From the NCBI RefSeq assembly GCF_001691565.1, contig NZ_MAYO01000003.1, positions 1,154,766-1,218,765 on the forward strand: a stretch of 64,000 bases of DNA, in the 5' to 3' direction. Source of the DNA: Microbacterium oleivorans. GTDB taxonomy: Bacteria > Actinomycetota > Actinomycetes > Actinomycetales > Microbacteriaceae. Below, piece after piece: positions 30,222 through 39,255 of the stretch. Position 1 is the first letter of the stretch. Each line of letters starts with the position of its first letter. The translations under genes and the position numbers were made by a program. The notes under the pieces were generated by a model. That model saw nothing but the letters and a program-made list of their open reading frames with translations. It had not been told where the DNA came from and searched no databases.

Positions 30222-31295
30222 TCAGAGCGACGCGAGCGCTTCGAGGAACGCCGTCGACTCCTCTTCGCTTCCGGCAGACACCCGCAGTGTGTGCGGCAGA
30301 CCGACGTCACGGACCAGGATGCCGCGTTCGTACAGACCCTCCCAGGTCGCCTGCGGATCCTTCACCCCGCCGAAGAGGACGAAGTTCGACCAGCTCTCGT
30401 AGGGCGAATAGCCGAGCGCGGAGAGCGTCGCCGAGATGCGGTTGCGCTGGGCGACGATGTCGTCCACCATCCCCAGCATGGTCGGCGCGTGCCGGAGAGC
30501 CGCGGTCGCGGCCGCCTGCGTGAGCGCGCTCAGGTGGTATGGCAGGCGGACGAGCCGGAGAGCGTCGATGACCGCCGGGTCGGCGGCGAGATAACCGACG
30601 CGCGCACCGGCGAAGGCGAACGCCTTGCTCATCGTCCGCGACACGACCAGACGCTCGCGCCCAGGCAGGAGCGCGAGGGCGGACGGCTCGTCGCGCGGGG
30701 CGAACTCCTGGTACGCCTCGTCGACGATGACGATACCTCGCGACGCCTCGTAGACGGCCTCGATGACGTCGAGGCGCAGCGGCGTGCCGGTCGGGTTGTT
30801 CGGCGCACAGAGGAACACGACGTCGGGCTGTGCTCGGTCGATCTGTTCCGCGGCGTCCGAGGCCGTGAGCGTGAAGTCCTCGCCACGCGTACCGCTCACG
30901 TAGGTCGCACCGGTCGCGCCCGTGAGGAGGGGGTACATCGAATAGGTGGGCGTGAAGCCGAAGGCCGTCCGCCCAGGCCCCGCGAAAGCCTGGAGGAGGT
31001 GATGCAGCACCTCGTTCGAGCCGTTCGCCGCCCAGATCTGCTCCGCCTGAAGGCCGTGCCCCAGGTACTCGGCGAATCCTTCACGCAGTCCGGTGAACTC
31101 GCGGTCGGGGTACCGGTTGATGTCTCGGAGCGCCTGCGCGACCGCATCGAGGATGTCGTCCGCGACGTCCTCGGGAACCGGGTGGGTGTTCTCGTTGACG
31201 TTCAGCGTCACGGGGAGTGACGCCTGCGGAGCCCCGTAAGGGATCTGCCCGCGCAGGTCGTCGCGAAGGGGTAGGTCGTCGAGACTCGCACTCAC
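30222..31295 (-). CDS. hisC: Histidinol-phosphate aminotransferase
   Basis: A 357-residue PLP enzyme. It carries NVNENTHPVPEDV at the N-terminus, NNPTG in CAPNNPTGTPL, DEAYQEF and the Schiff-base lysine in SRTMSKAFAFAGARVGY. GTG start with a TACGAT -10 6 bases upstream, so hisC heads its own leaderless unit; hisD is not adjacent. A His-codon-rich leader peptide was looked for and is absent. Confidence 0.95.
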   Translation of the reverse strand: MSASLDDLPLRDDLRGQIPYGAPQASLPVTLNVNENTHPVPEDVADDILDAVAQALRDINRYPDREFTGLREGFAEYLGHGLQAEQIWAANGSNEVLHHLLQAFAGPGRTAFGFTPTYSMYPLLTGATGATYVSGTRGEDFTLTASDAAEQIDRAQPDVVFLCAPNNPTGTPLRLDVIEAVYEASRGIVIVDEAYQEFAPRDEPSALALLPGRERLVVSRTMSKAFAFAGARVGYLAADPAVIDALRLVRLPYHLSALTQAAATAALRHAPTMLGMVDDIVAQRNRISATLSALGYSPYESWSNFVLFGGVKDPQATWEGLYERGILVRDVGLPHTLRVSAGSEEESTAFLEALASL

Positions 31296-31301
31296 CCCGC
31301 C

Positions 31302-31307
31302 ATCGTA
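31302..31307 (-). promoter_or_regulatory. -10 element of hisC (leaderless)
   Basis: TACGAT with 6 bases to the GTG start. Confidence 0.5.
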
Positions 31308-31321
31308 AGACGTCGCGCCGA

Positions 31322-31699
31322 CTACTCGGCCGCCAGGGCGGTGTAGCTGGTCGGGATGGCGAGCGACTGCCCCGCGTCGACCACCGACGAAGGCAAGGCG
31401 TTCAGGCGCACGATGTCGTCGATGACGTCACGGGGATCGCTGTCGGGAGCGACGTCCCGCGCGATCGTCCAGAGCGAGTCGCCCGGGTGCACCGTGACCG
31501 TCTCGAACGTCCCTGCTGCAGACCCCGCATCGCCGCTGGCGAGCGCGCCACCGCTGGAGAGGATGCCGACACCCAGCGCCACGACAGCCGGCAGCGCCGC
31601 GAACGTCGCGATGACACGACGACCGCGCGTCGTGAGCCGCAGACGCGTGCGGACGACGGGGCGGGCGGATGCGGGGGTGATGGTGGTGTTCGAGTTCAT
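31322..31699 (-). CDS. LysM-domain membrane protein divergent from lexA
   Basis: A 125-residue protein with a basic cytosolic N-terminus, one membrane segment (about residues 29-51) and an extracellular LysM domain (about 67-118; [16 protein letters not shown] ... GQSLAIP). A LysM membrane protein opposite lexA is the shared layout of the SOS-induced division inhibitors YneA, DivS and mycobacterial Rv2719c, so an SOS division-inhibitor role is likely by position. A strong GAGGAGGA ribosome-binding site precedes the ATG. Confidence 0.85.
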   Translation of the reverse strand: MNSNTTITPASARPVVRTRLRLTTRGRRVIATFAALPAVVALGVGILSSGGALASGDAGSAAGTFETVTVHPGDSLWTIARDVAPDSDPRDVIDDIVRLNALPSSVVDAGQSLAIPTSYTALAAE

Positions 31700-32004
31700 G
31701 GTGTCCTCCTCCTCGGGGCGACCCCGGTCAGATGAGATCTTCGCCCCCGCCCGTCGGCCGGGACGAGCGGGTGCGAAGTTCTCTTCCGAATCTATCTTCG
31801 ATATTCGTACACTGTCAAGGGAGCGGTTATCCGCAGATCGATCGAAGACGACACGCGGTCGGCTGCGGCCCGATCTCATCGACACCGGATACGGTTTCGA
31901 TGACCAGAGCCCATCACCAACCTCCGACATTCGAAGGCGAGTGCCCCCGGCTCGACGTCCGACGCCGGGGATCGGCGGGGACGCGGGACCGTGAAAGGAA
32001 CGAC
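31700..32004. promoter_or_regulatory. Divergent lexA/LysM control region
   Basis: A 305-base gap. It contains the SOS box at 31786-31801, a TACACT -10 for lexA (31808-31813, plus strand) and a TAGATT hexamer on the minus strand for the LysM gene. The remaining roughly 190 bases before lexA form its leader, in which I see no further clear element. Confidence 0.6.
31786..31801. promoter_or_regulatory. Predicted LexA (SOS) box
   Basis: CCGAATCTATCTTCGA, an imperfect CGAA-N6-TTCG palindrome overlapping the -35 zone of the TACACT promoter of lexA. It agrees with the recA box at 12 of 16 positions, including the whole ATCTTCGA half. Confidence 0.6.
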
Positions 32005-32670
32005 ATGAGCGACAAGCCGCAGACGCGTCGGCGAAAGAGCCTGAGCGACAAGCAGCTCGCGATCCTCGAGGTGATCCAACGGTCGATCGCTCGGTACGGG
32101 TATCCGCCGAGCATGCGGGAGATCGGCGACGCGGTCGGCCTGAAATCGCTCTCGAGCGTCACGCACCAGCTCAACCAGCTCGAGCTGAGCGGCTACCTCC
32201 GTCGCGATCCCGGCAAGACCCGCGCGATGGAGGTCCTCATCGACCTCCCGGGCGCCGCCGGCGAGAACCCGGCCGACACGGCACCTACCGTGGGCGACGC
32301 CGCGATGGTCCCGCTGGTCGGGCGCATCGCAGCCGGAATACCGATCACCGCCGAGCAGCAGGTGGAGGAGATCTTCCCCCTGCCCCGTCAGCTCGTCGGC
32401 AAGGGCGACTTGTTCATGTTGAAGGTGTCGGGTGATTCGATGATCGACGCGGCGATCTGCGACGGCGACTGGGTCGTCGTGCGTTCGCAGGCGGACGCGT
32501 CCAACGGCGAGATCGTCGCGGCGATGCTCGACGGCGAAGCCACGGTCAAGACCTTCCGCCAGCGCGACGGACACACGTGGCTCCTCCCCCGCAACTCCGC
32601 CTTCGAACCGATCCTCGGCGACGATGCCGTCGTGCTCGGCAAGGTCGTCGCGGTACTCCGCGCCGTGTGA
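32005..32670 (+). CDS. lexA: SOS repressor LexA
   Basis: A 221-residue repressor-protease. The winged helix is at about 12-75 ([20 protein letters not shown]), the self-cleavage site Ala110-Gly111 is in GRIAAGIP, and the Ser/Lys dyad is Ser145 (VSGDSMID) and Lys182 (GEATVKTF). RecA filaments trigger cleavage, derepressing recA, lexA and the divergent LysM gene. Ribosome-binding site GAAAGGAA before the ATG. Confidence 0.97.
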   Translation: MSDKPQTRRRKSLSDKQLAILEVIQRSIARYGYPPSMREIGDAVGLKSLSSVTHQLNQLELSGYLRRDPGKTRAMEVLIDLPGAAGENPADTAPTVGDAAMVPLVGRIAAGIPITAEQQVEEIFPLPRQLVGKGDLFMLKVSGDSMIDAAICDGDWVVVRSQADASNGEIVAAMLDGEATVKTFRQRDGHTWLLPRNSAFEPILGDDAVVLGKVVAVLRAV

Positions 32671-32689
32671 TCCCGAGGACGCCACCGCG

Positions 32690-32695
32690 TAGCGT
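32690..32695 (+). promoter_or_regulatory. -10 element of the S9 peptidase gene (leaderless)
   Basis: TAGCGT with 6 bases to the ATG at 32702. Confidence 0.5.
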
Positions 32696-32701
32696 GAGGG
32701 C

Positions 32702-34612
32702 ATGACGACGATCGCTCCGTACGGTTCGTGGATCTCACCCCTGTCGGCTGCGGACGCTTCGACCGCCTCGGCCCGCTACGACGGCGCGCGCTTCGTCGGC
32801 GACGAGGTCTGGTGGGGTGAGTCACTGCCCGATCAGGGCGGCCGCTCGTCCGTCAGGCGCTCGGTCGACGGTGAGGTCGAGGATCTCCTCCCCTCCCCGT
32901 GGAGCGCACGCTCCCGCGTGCACGAGTACGGCGGCGGATCCTGGACGACCGATGAGGGCGGTCGGCTCTTCTTCGTCGAGAAGTCCGATCAGCGCGTTTG
33001 GGCCCTGAAGATCGGCGAAGAGCCGACGGCGCTCACCCCCGACGACCCGCAGGCCCGGCACGGCGGCCTGCGGTGGCAGCACGGTGCGCTGCTCGCGATC
33101 CGCGAAGTGCACGACGGCAGTCCCGTTCCGCGGCGTTCGATCGTGTCCATCCCCCTCGACGGCGGCGACGTGCGCGAGATCGTCGCGGGGAGCGACTTCG
33201 TCGCGCAACCGGCGCTGTCCGCAGACGGTACGCAACTCGCCTGGGTTGCGTGGGACCACCCCGACATGCCCTGGGATCGCACGCAGGTCCGGGTCGGCGA
33301 TGTCGCCGACGGCGTCGTGACGACCTGGCGCTCGGTCACGTCGGGCGATACCGCGGCGCTGCAACCCGAGTGGGATGCATCCGGTCGGCTCGTCTACGTC
33401 GACGACCCGGTGGGCGGGCCCTACGCCGGTCGGTGGAACCTCTGGCGGCGGGACGCGGCATCCGATCCGCCCGCGGAGCCCGTCGCGCCGGCGGACGCCG
33501 ACACCGGCGGCGGGCTGTGGGTTCTCGGTGTCCGGTGGTACGCACTCCTGCAGGACGGCGACATCGTCGCGGTCCGGACGCACGGGGCCGACGAGGTGGT
33601 ACGCATCGACCCCGGCGGGGCCGTCCGAGCTACCGGCATCCCCGTCCGCTCGCGCGCGGTGGTCGAGGACGTCCGCGGATCCCGCGTGCTCGTGTCGGGG
33701 ATGGCACCCGGGGTCACCGGGATCTGGCAGCTCGACGGTGAAAGCGACGTGACGCTGGTCGTGGGCTCGCGCTCGGCACTCGGCGACGAATGGATGCCGC
33801 CGGCGCGGCCGTTCACCGTGCGCGGTCGCCACGGCGAGGTGCACGCCTTCGACCACCCGCCGACCAACCCCGACCACACGGCCCCCGAGGGTGAACTGCC
33901 GCCCTACATCGCCCTCGTGCACGGCGGGCCGACCGCCCACGTCGGGGGCGTTGCCGACAGCAGGATCACCTTTTTCACGAGCCGGGGCATCGGCGTCGTC
34001 GAGGTGAACTACGGCGGCTCGACCGGCTACGGGCGGGAGTACCGCGACCGGCTCCGCGGTCAGTGGGGTGTGGTGGATCGCGACGACGTCGCGGCCGCGG
34101 CATCCGGCCTCGCCGCAGAGGGTCGAGCGGATGCCGCGCGCCTGGCGATCGCGGGAAGCTCGGCCGGCGGTTGGACCGTGCTGGCGGCCCTCGTCGGCAC
34201 CGACGTCTTCGCCGCGGGGATCTCCCGCTACGGCGTCGGCGACGCCCGCCTGCTCGCCACCGACACCCATGACTTCGAGGCCCGCTACCTCGACGGTCTC
34301 ATCGGGCCGCTCCCCGCGGCGGAGGCGTTGTACCTGGAGCGATCACCGCTCAGCCACACGGAGGGCTTCCGCGTGCCGGTGCTGCTCCTGCAGGGAACGG
34401 ACGACGCGGTCGTGCCGCCGACGCAGGCGGACGCCATCCGGGATGCCCTCGCCGAACGCGGCGTGCCCCACGCCTACGTCCTGTACGACGGCGAGGGGCA
34501 CGGGTTCCGACGAGCGGAGACCGTCGTGCACGCGCTCGAATCCGAGCTGGCCTTCCTCGGTCAGGTGTTCGGCTTCGAGACCCCCGGAGTCCCCGCGATC
34601 GCGCTCAGCTGA
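32702..34612 (+). CDS. S9-family prolyl oligopeptidase-like peptidase
   Basis: A 636-residue protein: beta-propeller-type N-terminal part (about 1-370, repeated WD-like strands) and a C-terminal alpha/beta hydrolase (about 385-625). The catalytic Ser is in AGSSAGGW near 485, Asp in GTDDAVVPP and His in GEGHGFRR. No signal peptide, so a cytoplasmic oligopeptidase or acylaminoacyl peptidase is likely; specificity is unknown. It converges on hflX with a 5-base gap and no visible terminator. Confidence 0.9.
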   Translation: MTTIAPYGSWISPLSAADASTASARYDGARFVGDEVWWGESLPDQGGRSSVRRSVDGEVEDLLPSPWSARSRVHEYGGGSWTTDEGGRLFFVEKSDQRVWALKIGEEPTALTPDDPQARHGGLRWQHGALLAIREVHDGSPVPRRSIVSIPLDGGDVREIVAGSDFVAQPALSADGTQLAWVAWDHPDMPWDRTQVRVGDVADGVVTTWRSVTSGDTAALQPEWDASGRLVYVDDPVGGPYAGRWNLWRRDAASDPPAEPVAPADADTGGGLWVLGVRWYALLQDGDIVAVRTHGADEVVRIDPGGAVRATGIPVRSRAVVEDVRGSRVLVSGMAPGVTGIWQLDGESDVTLVVGSRSALGDEWMPPARPFTVRGRHGEVHAFDHPPTNPDHTAPEGELPPYIALVHGGPTAHVGGVADSRITFFTSRGIGVVEVNYGGSTGYGREYRDRLRGQWGVVDRDDVAAAASGLAAEGRADAARLAIAGSSAGGWTVLAALVGTDVFAAGISRYGVGDARLLATDTHDFEARYLDGLIGPLPAAEALYLERSPLSHTEGFRVPVLLLQGTDDAVVPPTQADAIRDALAERGVPHAYVLYDGEGHGFRRAETVVHALESELAFLGQVFGFETPGVPAIALS

Positions 34613-34617
34613 GGTCG

Positions 34618-36132
34618 TCAGCGCGCGTAGGGCGCGAGTTCCGCAGCCAGCCGCTCCGATACGTGGGCGTGGACGGCCGTACCGCCCTCCTCGTGACGGG
34701 TGGACAGGATATGACCGGATTCGTGGACCGCGCTGACGAGGTCACCACGGTCGTACGGGACGAGCGCGTGGACCTCGACGGCCGGCAGAGGCAGGGCGTC
34801 CTCGATCGTCGCACGCAGCTCGACGATGCCTTCGCCGGTGCGGGACGAGACGAAGTGCGCCTTCGGCTCGAGGCCGCGCAGCACGAGGCGCGTATCCGGA
34901 TCGATCAGGTCGGCCTTGTTGAAGACGACGATCTCATTCGTCGATCGCGCCCCCACATCGCCCATGACGTCGCGGACGGTCGCCAGCTGTGCGGCGGGGT
35001 CGGGGTGCGAGCCGTCGACGACGTGCACGATGACGTCCGCGTCGCCGACCTCCTCGAGCGTCGACCGGAACGCCTCGACCAACTGGTGCGGGAGGTTGCG
35101 GACGAACCCGACGGTGTCGGTGAGCGTGTAGACCCGTCCGTCGGCCGCCTGCGCGCGACGGACGGTGGCATCCAGCGTCGCGAACAGGGCGTTCTCGACG
35201 AGGACGCCCGCGCTCGTCAGCTTGTTGAGCAGGCTCGACTTGCCGGCATTCGTGTACCCGGCGATCGCGACCGACGGGATCGTGTTGCGCTTGCGTTCAG
35301 CGCGCTTGGCCTCTCGGGCGGGCTTGTAGTCGCGGATCTGGCGCCGCAGCATGGCCATCCGTGTGCGGATGCGTCGGCGGTCGAGCTCGATCTTCGTCTC
35401 ACCAGGACCACGCGACCCCATGCCGGCACCGCCCGCGCCGACCTGGCCACCGGCCTGTCGGCTCATCGAGTCACCCCAGCCGCGCAGGCGCGGGAGGAGG
35501 TACTCGAGCTGTGCGAGTTCGACCTGCGCCTTGCCTTCACGGCTCTTCGCGTGCTGGCTGAAGATATCGAGGATGACGGTGGTCCGGTCGATCACCTTGA
35601 CCTTAACGACGTCCTCGAGGGCGCGGCGCTGGCTGGGTGCGAGCTCGGTGTCGGCGATGACAGTGTCGGCTCCCACGGCGACGACGAGGTCGCGGAGCTC
35701 CGCCGCCTTGCCACGGCCGATGTAGGTCGCGGGGTCAGGATGCGGACGACGCTGGAGCACGCCGTCGAGGACGACGGCACCGGCGGTCTCGGCGAGCGCG
35801 GCGAGCTCGCGCAGCGAGTTCTCGGCATCCTCCGTCGATCCCTGCGGGTAGACGCCCACGAGGACGACGTTCTCCAGCCGCAGCTGGCGGTACTCGACCT
35901 CGGTGACGTCCTCGAGCTCGGTGGACAGCCCGGGGACGCGGCGGAGCGCCGCGCGCTCTTCGCGGTCCCACTGGTCGCCGTCCGTGTCGCCGTAGGCGAC
36001 GGTGCTCTCGTCCTGCAGCGCCTGTGCGGCGCCGAACACGCGCACCCCCGAACGCGACTCTGCTCGCGCGAGCACGCGGTCGACCGGGTCCACCGGCTCG
36101 TCCGTCGTGGCAGGGGTGGTGGTGTCTGTCAT
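34618..36132 (-). CDS. hflX: GTPase HflX
   Basis: A 504-residue ribosome-associated GTPase that splits or rescues 70S ribosomes under stress. The N-terminal HflX domain (about 80-270, with the linker SRQAGGQVGAGGAGMGSRG and GPGETKIELDRRRI) precedes a G domain with GYTNAGKSS (G1), DTVGFVRNLP (G3) and NKAD (G4). The ATG at 36132 has an AAAGGA ribosome-binding site 5 bases upstream; nine upstream in-frame codons are excluded. A TAGAGT hexamer about 36 bases upstream may be its -10. Confidence 0.94.
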   Translation of the reverse strand: MTDTTTPATTDEPVDPVDRVLARAESRSGVRVFGAAQALQDESTVAYGDTDGDQWDREERAALRRVPGLSTELEDVTEVEYRQLRLENVVLVGVYPQGSTEDAENSLRELAALAETAGAVVLDGVLQRRPHPDPATYIGRGKAAELRDLVVAVGADTVIADTELAPSQRRALEDVVKVKVIDRTTVILDIFSQHAKSREGKAQVELAQLEYLLPRLRGWGDSMSRQAGGQVGAGGAGMGSRGPGETKIELDRRRIRTRMAMLRRQIRDYKPAREAKRAERKRNTIPSVAIAGYTNAGKSSLLNKLTSAGVLVENALFATLDATVRRAQAADGRVYTLTDTVGFVRNLPHQLVEAFRSTLEEVGDADVIVHVVDGSHPDPAAQLATVRDVMGDVGARSTNEIVVFNKADLIDPDTRLVLRGLEPKAHFVSSRTGEGIVELRATIEDALPLPAVEVHALVPYDRGDLVSAVHESGHILSTRHEEGGTAVHAHVSERLAAELAPYAR

Positions 36133-36198
36133 GTGTTCCTTTCGCGGCCTCGCGGCCATCCGTGCACTCTAGCTTCCCGCGGCTCGTACCGCCTCCGC

Positions 36199-36204
36199 TA
36201 CGCT
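36199..36204 (+). promoter_or_regulatory. -10 element of the RsmC-like gene (leaderless)
   Basis: TACGCT with 6 bases to the ATG at 36211, in the divergent gap with hflX. Confidence 0.5.
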
Positions 36205-36210
36205 CGTCGC

Positions 36211-36852
36211 ATGGGGAGCGATCATTACTTCAGCGCGTCCCCGTCCAGCTCCGAGAATCTCCGCCGCATCCGTGTGTCCCTCGCCGGTCGCGACGTCGAG
36301 GTGACGACGGCGGGCGGGGTGTTCAGTCCCGACCACGTGGATGGCGGAACGTCGGTGCTTCTGGCGAACACTCCCCCGCCCCCGGCGGGCGGTCATCTCT
36401 TGGACCTCGGATGCGGCTGGGGCCCCATCGCGCTGTCGCTCGCCATCGACGCACCTCATGCGACGGTCTGGGCCGTCGACGTCAACGAACGAGCACTCGA
36501 CCTCGTCCGCCGCAACGCCGCGGAACTCGGCCTCGACAATGTCAACGCCGTGCTGCCCGAGGATGTTCCGAGCGATCTCGCCTTCCGCACCATTCGCTCC
36601 AATCCGCCCATCCGCGTCGGTAAAGACGTGCTGCACGGACTCCTGCAGACGTGGATCCCCCGACTGGCGGAGCGCAGTGACGCCTGGCTGGTCGTGCAGC
36701 GGAACCTCGGTTCCGATTCGCTGCAGCGGTGGCTCGCGGCATCCCTCGATCGCGGCTACACCGTCACGCGGGCGGCGACCGGGCGGGGATTCCGAGTGCT
36801 GAAGGTCCGCCGCCACGGCACGCCCGCGACGGGGACGATCACCCTTCCCTGA
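36211..36852 (+). CDS. RsmC-like class I methyltransferase
   Basis: A 213-residue MTS-domain protein. The SAM motif is LLDLGCGWGPIALSLA (about 64-79) and the catalytic motif is SNPPIRVGK (about 129-137), the NPP-type motif of guanine-N2 methyltransferases such as RsmC/RlmG. It starts with DHYFSASP, typical of this branch. It probably modifies 16S rRNA. Stops 6 bases before the convergent dapF end. Confidence 0.88.
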   Translation: MGSDHYFSASPSSSENLRRIRVSLAGRDVEVTTAGGVFSPDHVDGGTSVLLANTPPPPAGGHLLDLGCGWGPIALSLAIDAPHATVWAVDVNERALDLVRRNAAELGLDNVNAVLPEDVPSDLAFRTIRSNPPIRVGKDVLHGLLQTWIPRLAERSDAWLVVQRNLGSDSLQRWLAASLDRGYTVTRAATGRGFRVLKVRRHGTPATGTITLP

Positions 36853-36858
36853 ACGGCG

Positions 36859-37725
36859 TCAGGCGAGCGCGATCTCACCCGAGAACACGAGCGATGCGGG
36901 GCCGGAGAGCAGGACGCGTTCACCGGCATCCGTCCGCACGACGCGCACCCCGAGGCGCCCGCCGGGGACATCCACGGTCCACCGATCCGGCGCGCCGGCG
37001 CCCGCCCAGTGCCGGACGGCCAAGGCGGATGCCGCGACCCCGGTCCCGCACGAGAGCGTCTCACCGACGCCGCGCTCGAACACGCGCATCCGGATCGCGC
37101 CGACACCATCGGTGATGAGGGGCTCTTCGGGCACGACGAACTCGACGTTCGCGCCGGCCGCCGGTACGGGGTCGAGAATGGGCTGAACGGTCAGATCGAG
37201 CCCGTCGAGTTCGGCGATGCTCGAGAGGGCGACGACGACGTGGGGGTTCCCGACGTCGATGCCGAGGCCCGGGCGCGCGATCTTCAGACCGTGGGCGCGT
37301 ACGAGGACCTCGTCGGAGGTCGGACGCCACAGACCGAGGTCGACTTCGAAGCCGTTGTCGGCGAGCGTGACGGTCTTCGTTCCCGCTCGCGTGCCGATGC
37401 GCAGGGTCTCGCCGGCGCCCAGCGTCGCATATCCCGCGCTCAGGAGGTACTTCACGAAGACGCGGACGCCGTTGCCGCACATCTCGGCGACGGAGCCGTC
37501 GGCGTTGCGGTAGTCCATGAACCACTCGGCGTCGGGAGTCTCTGCACCCGCGTCGATGGCCGTCGACCGGACGACCCGCAGCAGCCCGTCGGCTCCGATC
37601 CCGAAGCGTCGATCGGTCAGTGCGGCGATCTGCTCGCCGGTCAGGTGCAGCGAGCCGTCAGGGTCGGCGACCACGACGAAGTCGTTGCCCGTCCCGTGGC
37701 CCTTCGTGAATGCGATCGTCGACAC
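36859..37725 (-). CDS. dapF: Diaminopimelate epimerase
   Basis: Converts LL-DAP to meso-DAP for lysine and cell-wall synthesis. The 288-residue protein has both catalytic cysteines: EMCGNGVR near residue 87 and SCGTGVAA near 225, plus GNDFVVV at the N-terminus. GTG start with a TAGACT -10 6 bases upstream. Confidence 0.95.
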   Translation of the reverse strand: MSTIAFTKGHGTGNDFVVVADPDGSLHLTGEQIAALTDRRFGIGADGLLRVVRSTAIDAGAETPDAEWFMDYRNADGSVAEMCGNGVRVFVKYLLSAGYATLGAGETLRIGTRAGTKTVTLADNGFEVDLGLWRPTSDEVLVRAHGLKIARPGLGIDVGNPHVVVALSSIAELDGLDLTVQPILDPVPAAGANVEFVVPEEPLITDGVGAIRMRVFERGVGETLSCGTGVAASALAVRHWAGAGAPDRWTVDVPGGRLGVRVVRTDAGERVLLSGPASLVFSGEIALA

Positions 37726-37731
37726 CCGCTC

Positions 37732-37737
37732 AGTCTA
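37732..37737 (-). promoter_or_regulatory. -10 element of dapF (leaderless)
   Basis: TAGACT with 6 bases to the GTG start. Confidence 0.5.
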
Positions 37738-37763
37738 GGCGCGGGTGGATGCCGCTTCGCCGG

Positions 37764-38342
37764 TCAGGACGAGGGTCGCGCACTCCGGAGCCCCACGTCC
37801 ATGAGATCCAATGACCACGCAACGCTCTCCTCGACATCGACGTCCATCCGGAAGCCGTGCGCGGCATCCAGGACGGCGAACCCGTGGAGGACGCTCCGGA
37901 GCATGCGGATGGCGTGGACGTGCTCCCCTCTCGGCAGACCGTAGCTGTCGAACACTCCCCCGAGAGCGTCGAGGCTGTCGCGGAGCGCGAGAGCGAGCGG
38001 GTCGTCATCAGCGGACGGCTCGGCAGCGGCGGTCGCCGCGTATCGCCCGGGGTGCGCCTGCGCGTAGCGCCGGAACGCGACGGCCACGTCGGCGAGCGCG
38101 GGTGCACCCCGGTGTTCCGACAGCGCCAGGCGGAACACCTCCGCGAGGTCCCGCGCGGCGAGGGTCGCCACCCGATGGATGAGCTCGACGAGTCCGCCCG
38201 GGACGTGCTTGTAGAGCGAGGGCGGACGGACGCCCACCCGCTCCGCCAGCGCCGTCATCGTGAGGGCCGGGAGCCCCTGCTCGTCGATCAGGTCGGCTGC
38301 CGCACGCGTCACCGCGTCGACATCGAGGCCCGCCCTAGGCAC
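37764..38342 (-). CDS. TetR-family transcriptional regulator
   Basis: A 192-residue repressor with an N-terminal helix-turn-helix (about 8-50; PALTMTALAERVGVRPPSLYKHV) and a C-terminal TetR_C_33-like ligand domain. The GTG start overlaps the hydrolase stop by 8 bases, so it is cotranscribed with the hydrolase and probably controls that promoter, where palindromes are seen. Ligand unknown. Confidence 0.87.
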   Translation of the reverse strand: MPRAGLDVDAVTRAAADLIDEQGLPALTMTALAERVGVRPPSLYKHVPGGLVELIHRVATLAARDLAEVFRLALSEHRGAPALADVAVAFRRYAQAHPGRYAATAAAEPSADDDPLALALRDSLDALGGVFDSYGLPRGEHVHAIRMLRSVLHGFAVLDAAHGFRMDVDVEESVAWSLDLMDVGLRSARPSS

Positions 38343-39189
38343 CGGCCGCTCCCGTCTCGATCGAGAAGGCCGATCTCAGGAACGGGACGGTGAGCTCGAC
38401 GACCTCGCTCGGCCGTTCGACGTGCGGATAGTGCCCGGCCCCGTCGATGACCGCCAGCCGACCGATGCCGGGCTGGAGCGCGGCGATGACCCCTTCTCCC
38501 TCGGCCCGGGGGTCCGCCCAGTCCGGGTCGGCCGTGCCCATCACCACGAGGACCGGCACGGTCACGTGCGGGAGCTGTTCCCCCGCATCGGCGGGACTTG
38601 TTTGCCCCATGGCCCGGAGCGCGGCCATGCGCGCGGGATCGTGGAGGTGACGGGCGGTACGGGCCTGCTCCTCGGTCCAGTCGGCGGGCTTCTGAGGAAT
38701 GGCGAGGTCGAGGTAGCGGAGCCACGCGGGCACACTCCCCCGAAGCATCATGGCCGCCAGGCGCGTCATGCCCTTTCGGTGACGGGAGTGGCGGATCAGG
38801 CCGATCAGGTCGAACCGCTGCGCGCGGGTGAACGGGGCGAGCTCGACGACGCCGACGACGTCCTGGGGGGCGCGGGCGGCGGCGACCGTCGCAGCTCCTC
38901 CGCTGATCGACTGGCCGACGATGACCGCAGGCCCGCCCAGGTGACGGATGACGGCGAGGAGGTCGCCGGCGATGTCGCTGCGACCGTAGCTCGCCCACGT
39001 GGCGCTCGACTCGCCGCATCCGCGGATGTCGACGTTGGCCACGCGGAATCCTGCCGCGACAAGAGACGGAACCACGAAGCGATAGGAGCGGCGGGAGTCA
39101 CCCATCCCGTGCGCCAGAACCACGAGGGGCCCCTCCCCGGTCACGTCGAACGCGATCTCTCCGCCTTGGACCTGGATCTTCTCGACCAT
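38335..39189 (-). CDS. Alpha/beta hydrolase
   Basis: A 284-residue hydrolase. The oxyanion region HGMGDSRRSY, the nucleophile Ser near residue 94 in VGQSISGG, an acid in GTADPDW and the His in GAGHYPHVE form the triad. Substrate unknown. An AAGGAG ribosome-binding site precedes the ATG. First gene of a two-gene unit with the TetR regulator. Confidence 0.87.
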   Translation of the reverse strand: MVEKIQVQGGEIAFDVTGEGPLVVLAHGMGDSRRSYRFVVPSLVAAGFRVANVDIRGCGESSATWASYGRSDIAGDLLAVIRHLGGPAVIVGQSISGGAATVAAARAPQDVVGVVELAPFTRAQRFDLIGLIRHSRHRKGMTRLAAMMLRGSVPAWLRYLDLAIPQKPADWTEEQARTARHLHDPARMAALRAMGQTSPADAGEQLPHVTVPVLVVMGTADPDWADPRAEGEGVIAALQPGIGRLAVIDGAGHYPHVERPSEVVELTVPFLRSAFSIETGAAGA

Positions 39190-39222
39190 CGGCGTCTCCT
39201 TCGCATCATGTTCGATACCGAA

Positions 39223-39255
39223 AGGCTACGGCTATTAGCTTTAGCTTGTCAAGCT
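39223..39255 (-). promoter_or_regulatory. Promoter and likely TetR operator of the hydrolase operon
   Basis: A near-consensus sigma-A promoter: TTGACA (39247-39252), 18-base spacer, TAGCCT (39223-39228). Two palindromes overlap it: GCTATTAGC (39231-39239) and AGCTTGTCAAGCT (39243-39255). The -35 lies in the last codons of miaA (stop at 39241). Confidence 0.65.

Noticed and set aside
30165..31400. His-rich leader peptide for the histidine genes
   Set aside because: hisC has a -10 6 bases before its GTG, and no short frame with clustered His codons precedes it.
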